Positions 26,244 through 35,026 of a stretch of DNA of 64,000 nucleotides are shown here, in pieces (position 1 is the first letter of the stretch; the number at the start of each line of letters is the position of its first letter). The stretch is from an uncultured Sphingomonadales bacterium (GTDB taxonomy: Bacteria > Pseudomonadota > Alphaproteobacteria > Sphingomonadales > Sphingomonadaceae), in the NCBI GenBank assembly GCA_903832325.1, contig CAILBC010000006.1:62001-126000 (forward strand), read 5' to 3'. The translations under genes were made by a program, and so were the position numbers. The notes beneath the pieces were generated by a model, which worked only from the letters and a program-made list of their open reading frames with translations, was not told where the DNA came from and searched no databases.

Positions 26244-27947
26244 ATGCTGCGGGCGGGACCAGGGGTGCTTGTGCGGTTGGTAATCAGCCTGATGGCCATG
26301 GCAATTGCCGGCATTGGCCCGGCGGCCCATGCCGAAACGCGCGCGCTGCTGGCCGGCGTGTGGACGTTCAATTCGCCAATGTTCCCCAATCTGAAGGGCC
26401 CGGAAAACGATCTGACCGCGATGGAAACGGTGATCCGGGCGCAAGGCGCGCATGACGTGACCGTGCTGCGCAACAACGAGGTGACCCGCACCGGCATTGA
26501 AACCGCGCTCCACGCGCTTGGCCTGCGGTCAAAACCGGGCGACTGGGTGGTGTTCTACTACACCGGCCACGGTGACGAAGCGGCCGCCGCGGTAAAAGGC
26601 ACCGCCGATGGCGATTTTGACCAGTATATTCCCCTGGCCGGGTTCGATCCCGATCGGCAGGACCCGGAACGCTTTATCGTCGACAAGGATTTCTACACCT
26701 GGATGGCCCGCTATATCCCGGCCGACGTGCATATCCTGATGATCGCCGATACCTGCCATTCGGGCACGCTCAACCGATCGATCGATCCGGCCTCGTTCGG
26801 GTTTGTCGCGCGCACTTCGCTGCGCGGGGGCAGCAGCCAGATTGCACTGGTGCCCCGGCCAGGTCCGCATTTTGCGCCGATTTCCGCCGAAGTCAGCGCA
26901 GCAGGGGCCAGGCTGGGGGCAGGAGTGGGGGCGGGCGCAGGAGTGGGAGCGGGGGTACGGCCGATCGACCGGCCCGATCTGGCCAACATGGTCTATATCG
27001 GCGGGGCGCAGGATGATCAGGTGGCGTGGGAATTTCCGCTGCCGGTCAATGGCGCACCGCCGCGCGGGGCAATGACCTGGTCGCTGGAACAGGGGCTGAT
27101 GACGCGCGGGCCCGATGGGAAGACCGCCGCGGCCGATCTCGACCACGATGGCCACGTTACCCCGGCCGAATTGCAAACCTATCTGGGGGGCCGGGTGCGC
27201 GCGCTGACCGCACAGCGGCAGGAACCGCGCACCACATTCATCGCCGCCGCGGGCGATCTGCCGTTGTTCAGCGAGGCGCCGCCACCCCGGCCGGCTCCGC
27301 CAGCGTCGCTGCCCGGGGTGTTCGTGGTGGCATCTGGCACCGCGATCCAGGGGCCAGACACCCCGTGGCGGCTGGTTACCCGGCGCGAAGAGGCGGATTT
27401 CGTGTGGGACCTGGCCAAAGCCAAAGTGTTCCGCCGATCGGGCGACATGGTGGCCGAAGGCGTATCGACGCCGGCAGGTTTGCGCGGCGTGATCGAAAAA
27501 TGGACTACGGTTGATGGGCTGGGTGCGCTGCTGAATGAAAGCAAAGTGCGCATCACCATCGGCCCCGGTGCCAATGGCGTGCGCTATCCCTCCGATTCGA
27601 AAATCAGCATCGATCTGCATTACAGCGGCGGCACGGCGGGCTATGCGACGATTTTCAACCTGGCCTCGGATGGCACGGTGCAACGGCTTTATCCGCTGAC
27701 CGACGATGATGGCGATGGCCAGTTGCTGCCCGGGGGAAAGCTTCCCACGTTTCAGAATCGGGTGATCGCGCCCTATGGCACCGACCATATCGTGGCGCTG
27801 GTGCTGCCCAAACCGCCGGTTGCGCTGCGCATGATGCTGCGCGGCATCGACGGGCAAAGGCTGGCGCCGCGCGTGCTGAAACCGATTGGCGAACTGCTTG
27901 CCGGTGGCGGCGGACTGTCCGTCGGCGAAATCTATACCGGCCCCTGA
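26244..27947 (+). CDS. exported caspase-like (C14) peptidase with EF-hand-like loop and DUF4384-like domain
   Basis: A protein of about 567 residues. I chose the ATG at 26244 because it gives a signal peptide (LVISLMAMAIAGIGPAAHAE). The caspase domain shows His109 in YYTGHGDE and Cys171 in IADTCHSG, the standard dyad of bacterial caspase homologues. Near residues 298-309 DLDHDGHVTPAE fits an EF-hand loop. The region after about 420 resembles DUF4384 (KISIDLHYSGG, YATIFNLASDGTVQRLYP). It is divergent from the operon that holds the caspase-FGE fusion, and ends in a stop-spanning tandem duplication. Confidence 0.9.
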   Translation: MLRAGPGVLVRLVISLMAMAIAGIGPAAHAETRALLAGVWTFNSPMFPNLKGPENDLTAMETVIRAQGAHDVTVLRNNEVTRTGIETALHALGLRSKPGDWVVFYYTGHGDEAAAAVKGTADGDFDQYIPLAGFDPDRQDPERFIVDKDFYTWMARYIPADVHILMIADTCHSGTLNRSIDPASFGFVARTSLRGGSSQIALVPRPGPHFAPISAEVSAAGARLGAGVGAGAGVGAGVRPIDRPDLANMVYIGGAQDDQVAWEFPLPVNGAPPRGAMTWSLEQGLMTRGPDGKTAAADLDHDGHVTPAELQTYLGGRVRALTAQRQEPRTTFIAAAGDLPLFSEAPPPRPAPPASLPGVFVVASGTAIQGPDTPWRLVTRREEADFVWDLAKAKVFRRSGDMVAEGVSTPAGLRGVIEKWTTVDGLGALLNESKVRITIGPGANGVRYPSDSKISIDLHYSGGTAGYATIFNLASDGTVQRLYPLTDDDGDGQLLPGGKLPTFQNRVIAPYGTDHIVALVLPKPPVALRMMLRGIDGQRLAPRVLKPIGELLAGGGGLSVGEIYTGP

Positions 27948-27983
27948 TCGAGACTGGGCCTGATCGAGACTGGGCCCTGATCG
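27943..27983. repeat. 16-bp tandem duplication spanning the caspase stop codon
   Basis: CCTGATCGAGACTGGG is at 27943-27958 and 27959-27974, with a partial third copy at 27976-27983. The TGA at 27945-27947 that ends the caspase gene is inside the unit and is copied twice more. Confidence 0.92.
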
Positions 27984-28015
27984 TGGCGCAGGGTTGGCCA
28001 GCCCGTGGGCATGCG

Positions 28016-28717
28016 TCAGTTGCTCAGCACGACAGTCTGGCTGGTCTGTGCGCTCTTGTTCTGGATATCGACGCGGAACCGCGCATCGGCCGCGGGCGTA
28101 AGCTGGCACACCGGCGCATAATCGCCATGATCGTCAAGGCACACCGTGCGCCCCGCAGTATCGAGAATGCGCATCAGCAGGCTGGTGCCGGGGGCGCCGA
28201 TTGCCCCCAGCCGCAGCCGTTCGCCGCCTTTGGCATTGACCACGAACTGGAACGCGGCGCGCGGATTGACGTTCAGCACGCGCCGCACCAGCCCGCTGCC
28301 AAATGCCGAAGACAGCACCCCGCGCCCGTGCATCGCCTCGGCCAGGGTGATCTGCTGCACCATCGCATCATCACCCGCAGCCATTGCGCGCGCCTCGGCA
28401 TAGAGTGCCGCCGGGGCGAAACCGGTATCCGTGGCATCGCCTTTGACCGGAATGTCTTCGAGCAGCCGCGCCGCGACGAGCATGGCCTGCACATCATGGT
28501 GCCGCCGCGCGAAATCGGCCGTGGCGCGCGCGGCCATGGCCTGTTCGAACGGATCGGCGTGGTCGTCCGTTGCAGGGATGGCAGATTGCGCGGATGGCGC
28601 GGCGGGCGCGTCCTGTGCGGCAAGGGCGGTTCCCCCTCCAACCAGGCCGAAAGTAACAAGGCTGGCTTCAAAAACCATTGCCATAATGGCAAGGCGTGCT
28701 GCTAGGTATCGGGCCAT
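28016..28717 (-). CDS. exported protein of unknown function
   Basis: A protein of about 233 residues. The ATG at 28717 is preceded by AGGGGAG and gives a plausible signal peptide (RLAIMAMVFEASLVTFGLVGGGTALAAQ). The mature part has a helical region and a C-terminal beta-rich domain (GGERLRLGAIGAPGTSLLMRILD), which resembles pre-peptidase or carbohydrate-binding-like sandwich domains only loosely. It converges on the caspase gene and its start overlaps that of the TIR gene. No function can be given. Confidence 0.72.
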   Translation of the reverse strand: MARYLAARLAIMAMVFEASLVTFGLVGGGTALAAQDAPAAPSAQSAIPATDDHADPFEQAMAARATADFARRHHDVQAMLVAARLLEDIPVKGDATDTGFAPAALYAEARAMAAGDDAMVQQITLAEAMHGRGVLSSAFGSGLVRRVLNVNPRAAFQFVVNAKGGERLRLGAIGAPGTSLLMRILDTAGRTVCLDDHGDYAPVCQLTPAADARFRVDIQNKSAQTSQTVVLSN

Positions 28718-29708
28718 GGCGCACAACTCCCCTGAAGGCGAAACCGGACTTGCGCCGAATAGCCCATCCGGCGCGGGCAATCCACTCGCATCGCTGGGCA
28801 CGCGGATTGCAGGCGCCCTGGCGCCGCGCGAATTTGCCGCCTTCATCAGCTATAGCCACCAGGACATGGCCGTGGCGCGCTGGCTGCACCGCGCAATCGA
28901 AACCTATCGCGTGCCGCGCCCGCTGGTCGGGCTGGAGGGTGAATTCGGCCCGGTGCCGCCGCGCCTGCGCCCGCTGTTTCGCGACGAGGATGAACTGGCC
29001 GGGGCCGCCGCGCTGGGGCTACGGCTTGAAGGGGCATTGGCCCGGTCGCGCGCGCTGCTGGTGATCTGTTCGCCTGCCGCGCGCCGCTCGCAATGGGTCG
29101 ATAGCGAAATTCGCACGTTCAAGCGGCTCTATCCCGATCGTCCGGTCTTTGCGGTGATCGCGGCGGGCACGCCCGGTGATGGCCCCGATGCCTGCTTTCC
29201 CGAAAGCCTGGTCTGGGCGATCGGCGCGGACGGGCAGATCGATCGCGCGTGCCCGGTTGAACCGCTCGCGCCCGATCTGCAATGCCTTGATCGCAAGGCG
29301 GTGAAGCTGAAACTGATTGCCGGCATGCTGGGCGTGCCGTTCGACAGCCTGCATGATCGCGAACAGCGCCGCCGCCGGGTGTTTGCCGCGATCACCAGCA
29401 GCGCCTCGCTCGTGCTGATCCTGGTGTTGAGCGGGCTGACACTGGCCGCGTTCACGTATGCGCGCATCGCCGTGCGCGAACGCAATGCGGCCGAGGTGGC
29501 GCAGAAAACAGCCGTAGAGGAACGCAACGCGGCGATTGCTGCGCGCGATCTGGCCGAACGGCGCACCTGGCTGGCGCAACAGGCCGCCGAACAGATCCGC
29601 AATTTCGTCGGGCAGGATTGCCCCCCACCCAATTCTGCCCAATCTGCCAATTCTGCCAATTCTGCCAATTCTGGCCGACCTGCTCAAACGCAGCGAAAAC
29701 CGCGTTGA
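28716..29708 (+). CDS. TIR-domain membrane protein
   Basis: A 330-residue protein. The TIR domain (about 38-165) shows FAAFISYSHQD, LFRDEDELAGAA and WVDSE with Glu131 at the position of the catalytic glutamate of NAD-cleaving TIR enzymes. A membrane helix (about 222-248) and a charged coiled coil (250-290) follow. Relatives usually continue into TPR or WD40 repeats; here the protein ends soon after, in SAQSANSANSANSG encoded by 9-bp repeats, so it may be truncated. The start overlaps the divergent gene inside CCATGG. A LuxR gene follows 100 bases on. Confidence 0.86.
   Translation: MAHNSPEGETGLAPNSPSGAGNPLASLGTRIAGALAPREFAAFISYSHQDMAVARWLHRAIETYRVPRPLVGLEGEFGPVPPRLRPLFRDEDELAGAAALGLRLEGALARSRALLVICSPAARRSQWVDSEIRTFKRLYPDRPVFAVIAAGTPGDGPDACFPESLVWAIGADGQIDRACPVEPLAPDLQCLDRKAVKLKLIAGMLGVPFDSLHDREQRRRRVFAAITSSASLVLILVLSGLTLAAFTYARIAVRERNAAEVAQKTAVEERNAAIAARDLAERRTWLAQQAAEQIRNFVGQDCPPPNSAQSANSANSANSGRPAQTQRKPR
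29629..29674. repeat. 9-bp microsatellite at the TIR gene 3' end
   Basis: The unit CCAATTCTG is repeated about five times, one copy imperfect (CCAATCTG with a shift), and encodes the Ser-Ala-Asn repeats near the TIR protein C-terminus. Unit length is a multiple of three, so copy-number change alters protein length rather than frame. Confidence 0.85.
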
Positions 29709-29808
29709 ACGTTCCCGGGTTCAGCACCTTGGAGTGGACGATTTACGGGTCGGGCACGATCGGCTATGCAATGGGATCGGCCCGTCCCTGGCCGGGGGAA
29801 ACCGGGTG

Positions 29809-30918
29809 ATGGCCAGGCTCGACGATCGGCTGATCGAAATGCTGTATGGTGCAGTCGACGACGGCGCGCGCTGGGTCGGCCTGATGGACCATTTGCGCCT
29901 CGCGATGGGTGTGGAAAGCGTGGCGGCACAATTTCTCATGGCGTCGCGCGATGATCTGCTGCCGCTGTGGGGCACGCGCGATAGCCTGTCGGAAAGCCGG
30001 GGCGCATTGCACGATTCCTGGGCCAACAGCCTCGCCAATCCGCGTTTTCGTCGCCCGGTAGGGCCGCCGCAAGATCTGGAGATCGACAGCGACCATCAAT
30101 CGCAGGACTATACCGCGCAGGAACGCCGCGATTTGCGCGAAGGGCTGGCGCGCTGCGGATTGGGTCCGGCCTTCTGGATCAGCCAGCAGATTGATGCGGA
30201 GCGCCATTTCACGCTGATCTTTCACCGCGCCGCCGATGATGGCCGCGATATGGAGGCGCAGGATCGCGCCATGCTGATGGCGATGGCGCCGCATTTCCGG
30301 CAGGCGGTGCGGCTGTGGGTGCGGCTTTGCGCGGCAGAGGCGCATGGCGGGCTGGTCGATCAGGCAGCCGACGGGCTGACCACAGGGCTGATCGCCTGCG
30401 ACAGGCGACTGCGCGTGCAGTGGATGAATGCCGAAGCGCGGCGCCTGCTGCACAAAGGCGATATCGTGCGGCTGCGCCATGGGGCGATCGCCTGTTCCGA
30501 TCGCGATGATCATGATCGGCTTGCCGCGCTGGCCGGCACGCACGGCGATTGCGGTGTGGTCGCGCTGGGGGATGCACTCGGCGGGGGGTTGCATGTGCGG
30601 GCGCGTCCGGCGCAGCCCATGCCCGGCCAGTTTGTGCTGCCAGCCGATCTGGTGCTGCTGATGATCACGCGCCCTGATGGTGCGATCGATTATGATCCGG
30701 GCCAGATCGCGCGCCTGTTCGGGCTGACCCGCACCGAGGCGGCGCTGGCGGCCGACCTGGCCACCGGGCGCAGTGTGCGTGATTTTGCCGCCACGCGCGG
30801 GGTGGCCGAAGGCACCGCGCGCCTGCATCTGAAACGGATCATGGCCAAGACCGGCACCAGCCGGCAGGCCGATCTGGTGCGGCGCATCTGCCTGTCGGTG
30901 GCGGGGCGCCCGATCTGA
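29809..30918 (+). CDS. LuxR-family transcriptional regulator
   Basis: A 369-residue regulator whose C-terminal helix-turn-helix (about 310-365) reads FGLTRTEAALAADLATG and LHLKRIMAKTGTSRQADLV, typical of LuxR/NarL proteins. The N-terminal 300 residues have a PAS-like middle region (GLIACDRRLRVQWMNAEARRLL) that may bind a ligand. No receiver domain is seen. I chose the ATG at 29809 behind GGGGGAA; the long upstream frame overlaps the TIR gene and is not coding-like. It is the only dedicated regulator of the caspase/TIR island visible here. Confidence 0.87.
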   Translation: MARLDDRLIEMLYGAVDDGARWVGLMDHLRLAMGVESVAAQFLMASRDDLLPLWGTRDSLSESRGALHDSWANSLANPRFRRPVGPPQDLEIDSDHQSQDYTAQERRDLREGLARCGLGPAFWISQQIDAERHFTLIFHRAADDGRDMEAQDRAMLMAMAPHFRQAVRLWVRLCAAEAHGGLVDQAADGLTTGLIACDRRLRVQWMNAEARRLLHKGDIVRLRHGAIACSDRDDHDRLAALAGTHGDCGVVALGDALGGGLHVRARPAQPMPGQFVLPADLVLLMITRPDGAIDYDPGQIARLFGLTRTEAALAADLATGRSVRDFAATRGVAEGTARLHLKRIMAKTGTSRQADLVRRICLSVAGRPI

Positions 30919-31115
30919 ACCGCAGGCCCTGCCGCACAAGTCGGCATTTTTGATATGACCTATACCATTTGGGGGACGCGCGGCGTCGCGACGTCCGGCA
31001 TCGATCGTCAGACCGCGCGGCATTTTTCGCCTGTGCGGTGATCGCGCCCAGCCGTCGCCTTGTGCCAGCCCGAAAGCGGGATGCGCTTTGCGCCGCCAAC
31101 CCATGAGGGAATGCC
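30919..31115. promoter_or_regulatory. TonB-receptor upstream region
   Basis: This 197-bp gap holds an AT-richer patch, TGATATGACCTATACCATTT near 30951-30970, which looks like an operator or promoter element. A GAGGGA ribosome site sits before the receptor ATG. No terminator for the LuxR gene is evident. Confidence 0.35.
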
Positions 31116-33431
31116 ATGATCAAGCACGCCGTTGCGCTGGCCACCGCCACCGGGGCCTTTGCCCTTGCCGTCGGCCTTGCCACGCCCGCCCGGGCCCGCG
31201 ATGCCGATGCCGCAAGCCCTACGCCGGCCGAACCGGCCGGGGAAATCGTGGTGACGGCGACGCGCCGGGCGGAATCGCTGAGCAAAGTCCCGCTGTCGAT
31301 CACCGCGTTGAGCCAGGCCACGCTCGATCAGCGCGGGATCAAGGATATTGACGGGCTGGTGCGCCAGACACCGGGCATCCAGTTTGATCCCAACGGTTTT
31401 GGCAACCAGTCCAATATCGCCATTCGCGGGGTCAGTTCCACCGTCGGTGCGGCCACCACCGGGGTCTATATCGATGATACCCCGATCCAGAGCCGCGTTG
31501 TCGGCTATTCCACCACCAATGTGTTTCCTGCGGTGTTCGATCTGGCGCGGGTGGAAGTGCTGCGCGGGCCGCAGGGCACGCTGTTTGGCGCCGGGTCGGA
31601 AGGCGGCACGGTGCGCTTCATCACCACCCAGCCCAGCCTCGATGCGGTGCACATTTATGCGCGCGGCGAAGCATCGGCCACGCAAAGCGGCGGGGTTTCG
31701 GCTGAATTCGGGGTTTCGATCAGCGGCCCGCTGATCCCGGGAAAACTGGGCTTTGCCGCCAGCCTGTGGGAACGCCGCGATGGGGGCTGGGTCGACCGGC
31801 AAAATGCCAATCCGCTGCTGTCGGGCCAGCCTGTCGACCGCAATGTCAATTTCAGCGACACCCAGGTTGGCCGCGTTGCCCTGCGCTGGGCGCCGATCGA
31901 AGGGCTGACCATCACGCCGTCGCTGTTTTACCAGCGCAAAGCGGTCAACGACAGCAGCAATAGTTGGGAATCGCTGTCGAAACCGGGGCAGGGCGCATTC
32001 CTGAGCGGGCAGCCCAATGCCTCACCCGATCATGATCGGTTCCTGCTGCCCGCGATCAACCTGGCGTGGGATTTCGGCGGGGTGCAACTGATCGACACGG
32101 CCTCTTACTATGTCCGCGATCAAAGCGCGGAAATCGATTATTCCACGCTGTGGCCGGCCGTGTTCGATGGCACGCCCTGGGTGACCCCGGGGTACAATGC
32201 GCTGGCCCACATGGCCAATGCGCAGCGCACCTTCACCCAGGAAATGCGCCTGCAATCGACCGACCGCAATGCGCGTCTGTCGTGGGTGGTGGGCGCGTTC
32301 TATGCGAAATCGGTCCAGCATTTTTCCGAAAACGTGATCGATCCGAACTTTGCCGACTTGTTCGGCGGAACCCCGCCGGAACTGATCTTTGGCGCGCCGC
32401 TGGTCAACGGCGTGTCATCGCTGGTGGGCCATGGCCGCGGCGCCGACGAACAGATTGCCGGGTTTGGCGAGGCAACGTTTGCCATCACCCCGGCGTTGAA
32501 GGCGACCGCCGGCCTGCGTGTGGCGCGCACCCGCTTTTCCGGTGAGTCGCTGTTTGAAGGGCCGGTTTCGGGTTTTCAGCTGCAGCCTTCGCAAACGGTC
32601 AGCGAAACCCCGGTCACTCCCAAATTCGCGCTCAACTGGCAGACCACGCCTTCGCTGCTGCTATATGCCACCGCGGCCAAGGGCTATCGCATCGGCGGCA
32701 CCAATGCGCCCGTCCCGCTCGCCGTCTGTGGCCACGATCTGGCCGGCTTTGGCTATGCCGATGTGCCGCAGACTTATAAATCGGACAGTCTGTGGAGCTA
32801 TGAAGCCGGGGCAAAGGGTCGCATCGGCCGCGCGCTGACGGTTTCTGCCAGCGCATTCCGGGTCGATTGGACCAATATCCAGCAGAATGTCTATCTGCAG
32901 CATTGCGGGGCGCAGTTCACCGACAATCTGGGCAAGGCGCGCAGCGAAGGGTTTGATCTGCAGGCCACGCTGCACCCGGCGCAGGGCCTGTCGATCGACG
33001 GCACGCTGAGCTATACCGACGCGCATTTCACCCGGTCGATCGCCGGTGGCGCCCTGGCGACTGCGGGCGACCATCTGGAAACGCACCCGTGGACCGCAAC
33101 TCTCGGTGGTGATTACGAACATCGGGTGGGCACCGGTTCGGTCTATCTGCGCGGCGATTATCAATACAAGAGCGCCGGACTGACCACCACCGTGACCGAT
33201 CCGCTGACCAATTCCTATGACCCGGGCGCGCTGCGCACGCAGGCGCTGCACTTTGCCAGTCTGCGGCTCGGCTGGCGACAGGGCGTGGCCGACCTGTCGG
33301 CCTTTGTCGAAAATCTGGGCAACGCGCATCCGGTCCTGTCGCGATCGATCAATGTATCCGGGGTGGGCACATACCAAGATATCACGCTGCGCCCGCGCAC
33401 ATTTGGCCTTACGCTGCTGCTGCGCCAATAA
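31116..33431 (+). CDS. TonB-dependent outer-membrane receptor
   Basis: A 771-residue receptor. A signal peptide (ATGAFALAVGLATPARA) is followed by the TonB box EIVVTATRR (about residues 45-53), the plug domain (LSITALSQATLDQRGIKDI, VLRGPQGTLFGAG) and a long beta-barrel. It resembles sphingomonad receptors that import plant or aromatic compounds rather than siderophores, but the ligand cannot be read from sequence. The following esterase and hydrolase genes on the same strand suggest uptake of an ester-type nutrient. Confidence 0.93.
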   Translation: MIKHAVALATATGAFALAVGLATPARARDADAASPTPAEPAGEIVVTATRRAESLSKVPLSITALSQATLDQRGIKDIDGLVRQTPGIQFDPNGFGNQSNIAIRGVSSTVGAATTGVYIDDTPIQSRVVGYSTTNVFPAVFDLARVEVLRGPQGTLFGAGSEGGTVRFITTQPSLDAVHIYARGEASATQSGGVSAEFGVSISGPLIPGKLGFAASLWERRDGGWVDRQNANPLLSGQPVDRNVNFSDTQVGRVALRWAPIEGLTITPSLFYQRKAVNDSSNSWESLSKPGQGAFLSGQPNASPDHDRFLLPAINLAWDFGGVQLIDTASYYVRDQSAEIDYSTLWPAVFDGTPWVTPGYNALAHMANAQRTFTQEMRLQSTDRNARLSWVVGAFYAKSVQHFSENVIDPNFADLFGGTPPELIFGAPLVNGVSSLVGHGRGADEQIAGFGEATFAITPALKATAGLRVARTRFSGESLFEGPVSGFQLQPSQTVSETPVTPKFALNWQTTPSLLLYATAAKGYRIGGTNAPVPLAVCGHDLAGFGYADVPQTYKSDSLWSYEAGAKGRIGRALTVSASAFRVDWTNIQQNVYLQHCGAQFTDNLGKARSEGFDLQATLHPAQGLSIDGTLSYTDAHFTRSIAGGALATAGDHLETHPWTATLGGDYEHRVGTGSVYLRGDYQYKSAGLTTTVTDPLTNSYDPGALRTQALHFASLRLGWRQGVADLSAFVENLGNAHPVLSRSINVSGVGTYQDITLRPRTFGLTLLLRQ

Positions 33432-33751
33432 GTCTTTGCCGGGTAGCGGGGCCAAATTCGATAGCGACCGAAAGGCAGATGCCGTCATGGAACACCGCAT
33501 GTCCCAAGTTCCCCTGTCCTTCCCGCAAAGGCCGGCTCCTTCCTGCAAAGGCCGGCTCCCTCCCGCAAAGGCCGGCATCCAGTTCTGACGCCCCATGCCC
33601 CGCGAAAACGCTGCCGCCAGATTGCCGCCCGGGATTGCCGCGTTCGCGGGAATGGCACTACACCAGGATCAATTCAGAAATTTCCCGTGTTGCACCGCTT
33701 ATCACCGCGTGGCCGGAAATCGTCCACGCCGCCTGAAACAGGACCTGCACA
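33432..33751. other. intergenic region with extragenic 20-bp repeats
   Basis: A 320-bp gap. Three near-identical 20-bp copies built around GCAAAGGCCGGC lie at about 33521-33580, directly adjacent to each other with no spacers. They resemble the extragenic palindromic elements common in proteobacteria (compare TTCGCGGGAATGG at 33643-33655). The promoter of the esterase gene must lie in the AT-richer stretch after 33660; I cannot define it. Confidence 0.6.
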
Positions 33752-35026
33752 ATGATCCGATCTGGCTTTCGAACCCGTATCGCGCTGGCGCTTGCGCTGG
33801 GCGCGGCAATGCCGCTGCACGCGCAGACTGCGCCGCCGCATGTGCTGCCCGATGGCAAAGTGCCGCCCGCGCTGATCGAAGCGCGCAAGCACATGCTCGA
33901 AGCGCCCGAAAACATGCTGGCATTTCACAATGCCGACCAGTTGTTTCAAACCCGGGCCGTGCCGCGCGCCGGGCCGGTGGCGCCGCTGCCCCATGCCGAT
34001 CTGGCGCTGCCCGATGCAGTGATCGGCGGCAAGGCGATGACCGAGGACCAGTGGGAAGACCGCACCTTCACGTCGGCGCTGCTCGTGCTGCGCGATGGCC
34101 GCATTGTGCACGAAAGCTATCGCAACAACACCGATGCCGGCACGCATTTCATTTCGTTTTCGATGGCCAAAACGTTCACATCGATGCTCGTGGGCATTGC
34201 CGTGGGGCAGGGGGCGATCAATTCCATCGATGATCCTGCCGTGCGCTATGTGCCCGAACTGAAAGGATCGGGCTATGACGGGGTGACCCTGCGCCAGTTG
34301 CTCGAAATGCGGTCTGGCGTCGATTATGAAGAACGCTATGATTTCGGCGCAAAGCCGTCCGTTGCCGCGCAGATTTTCCTGAACGCCGTGGTCGCCAACA
34401 GCGAACGGTTTGCCGACATGGCACCGCGTCTGGGGCGCAAATGGGCACCGGGCAGCCATTTCAACTATTCCACGCTCGATACCGCGGTGCTTGGCTGGGT
34501 GCTTGAACGCGCCACCGGCAAACCGCTGGCCGATTTCACCGCGCAGTATCTGTGGCAGCCGCTGGGCGCCGAATCCTACGGGTTCTGGCTGGCTGACGGC
34601 GCACCCGGCACGGGGCGCGAAATGAACGGCATGGGCTATAACGCGACGCTGCGCGATTATGCCCGGTTCGGCCAGATGCTGCTTGATCAGGGGCGGTTCA
34701 ACGGCCGCCAGATCGTGCCCGCTACCTGGATCGCGCAGGCCACTGCGATGGTGCCCAATGCCGATCCCGGCACGCCGCCGCCACCGGCTGCGGTCACCAA
34801 TCCCTTCGCCCGGTCCGGCTATGGCTTTCAGATCTGGAAACTGGATGACACCGGCGCCTATACCGCGCTGGGCCTGCAGGGGCAGTTCATCTATGTTCAC
34901 CCGGCAACGCGCACGGTGATCGTGAAGCTGAGCTTTTTTCCCGAAGAAGGATCGCCGCAATCCGACGCCGCGCTGGAGGACACGCTGGCCTATTTCCGCA
35001 CGCTGACCGAATGGAAACCGCGCTGA
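33752..35026 (+). CDS. exported serine hydrolase, beta-lactamase/D,D-peptidase fold (class C-like esterase)
   Basis: A 424-residue exported enzyme with a signal peptide (IALALALGAAMPLHAQ). The active-site SxxK is Ser137-Met-Ala-Lys140 in FSMAKTFTS and the second motif is YST in FNYSTLDT. This belongs to the beta-lactamase family that includes esterases such as EstB; a resistance role is not indicated. It overlaps the next gene and lies in a locus with a TonB receptor and a CocE hydrolase, so ester hydrolysis of an imported substrate is likely. Confidence 0.87.
   Translation: MIRSGFRTRIALALALGAAMPLHAQTAPPHVLPDGKVPPALIEARKHMLEAPENMLAFHNADQLFQTRAVPRAGPVAPLPHADLALPDAVIGGKAMTEDQWEDRTFTSALLVLRDGRIVHESYRNNTDAGTHFISFSMAKTFTSMLVGIAVGQGAINSIDDPAVRYVPELKGSGYDGVTLRQLLEMRSGVDYEERYDFGAKPSVAAQIFLNAVVANSERFADMAPRLGRKWAPGSHFNYSTLDTAVLGWVLERATGKPLADFTAQYLWQPLGAESYGFWLADGAPGTGREMNGMGYNATLRDYARFGQMLLDQGRFNGRQIVPATWIAQATAMVPNADPGTPPPPAAVTNPFARSGYGFQIWKLDDTGAYTALGLQGQFIYVHPATRTVIVKLSFFPEEGSPQSDAALEDTLAYFRTLTEWKPR

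Noticed and set aside
29629..29674. Phase-variable switch of the TIR gene
   Set aside because: The 9-bp unit keeps the reading frame, so slippage cannot turn the gene on or off; only length changes.
29536..29808. Longer N-terminus for the LuxR-type regulator
   Set aside because: The extension overlaps the TIR coding end, is made of the microsatellite read in another frame, and has no ribosome site; the ATG at 29809 is better.
33521..33580. Three 20-bp repeats resembling a CRISPR array
   Set aside because: The copies are directly adjacent with no spacers and no cas genes lie nearby; they fit an extragenic repeat.
33752..35026. Antibiotic-resistance beta-lactamase
   Set aside because: It has the SxxK and YST motifs of the esterase/D,D-peptidase branch, and its neighbours are catabolic rather than resistance genes.
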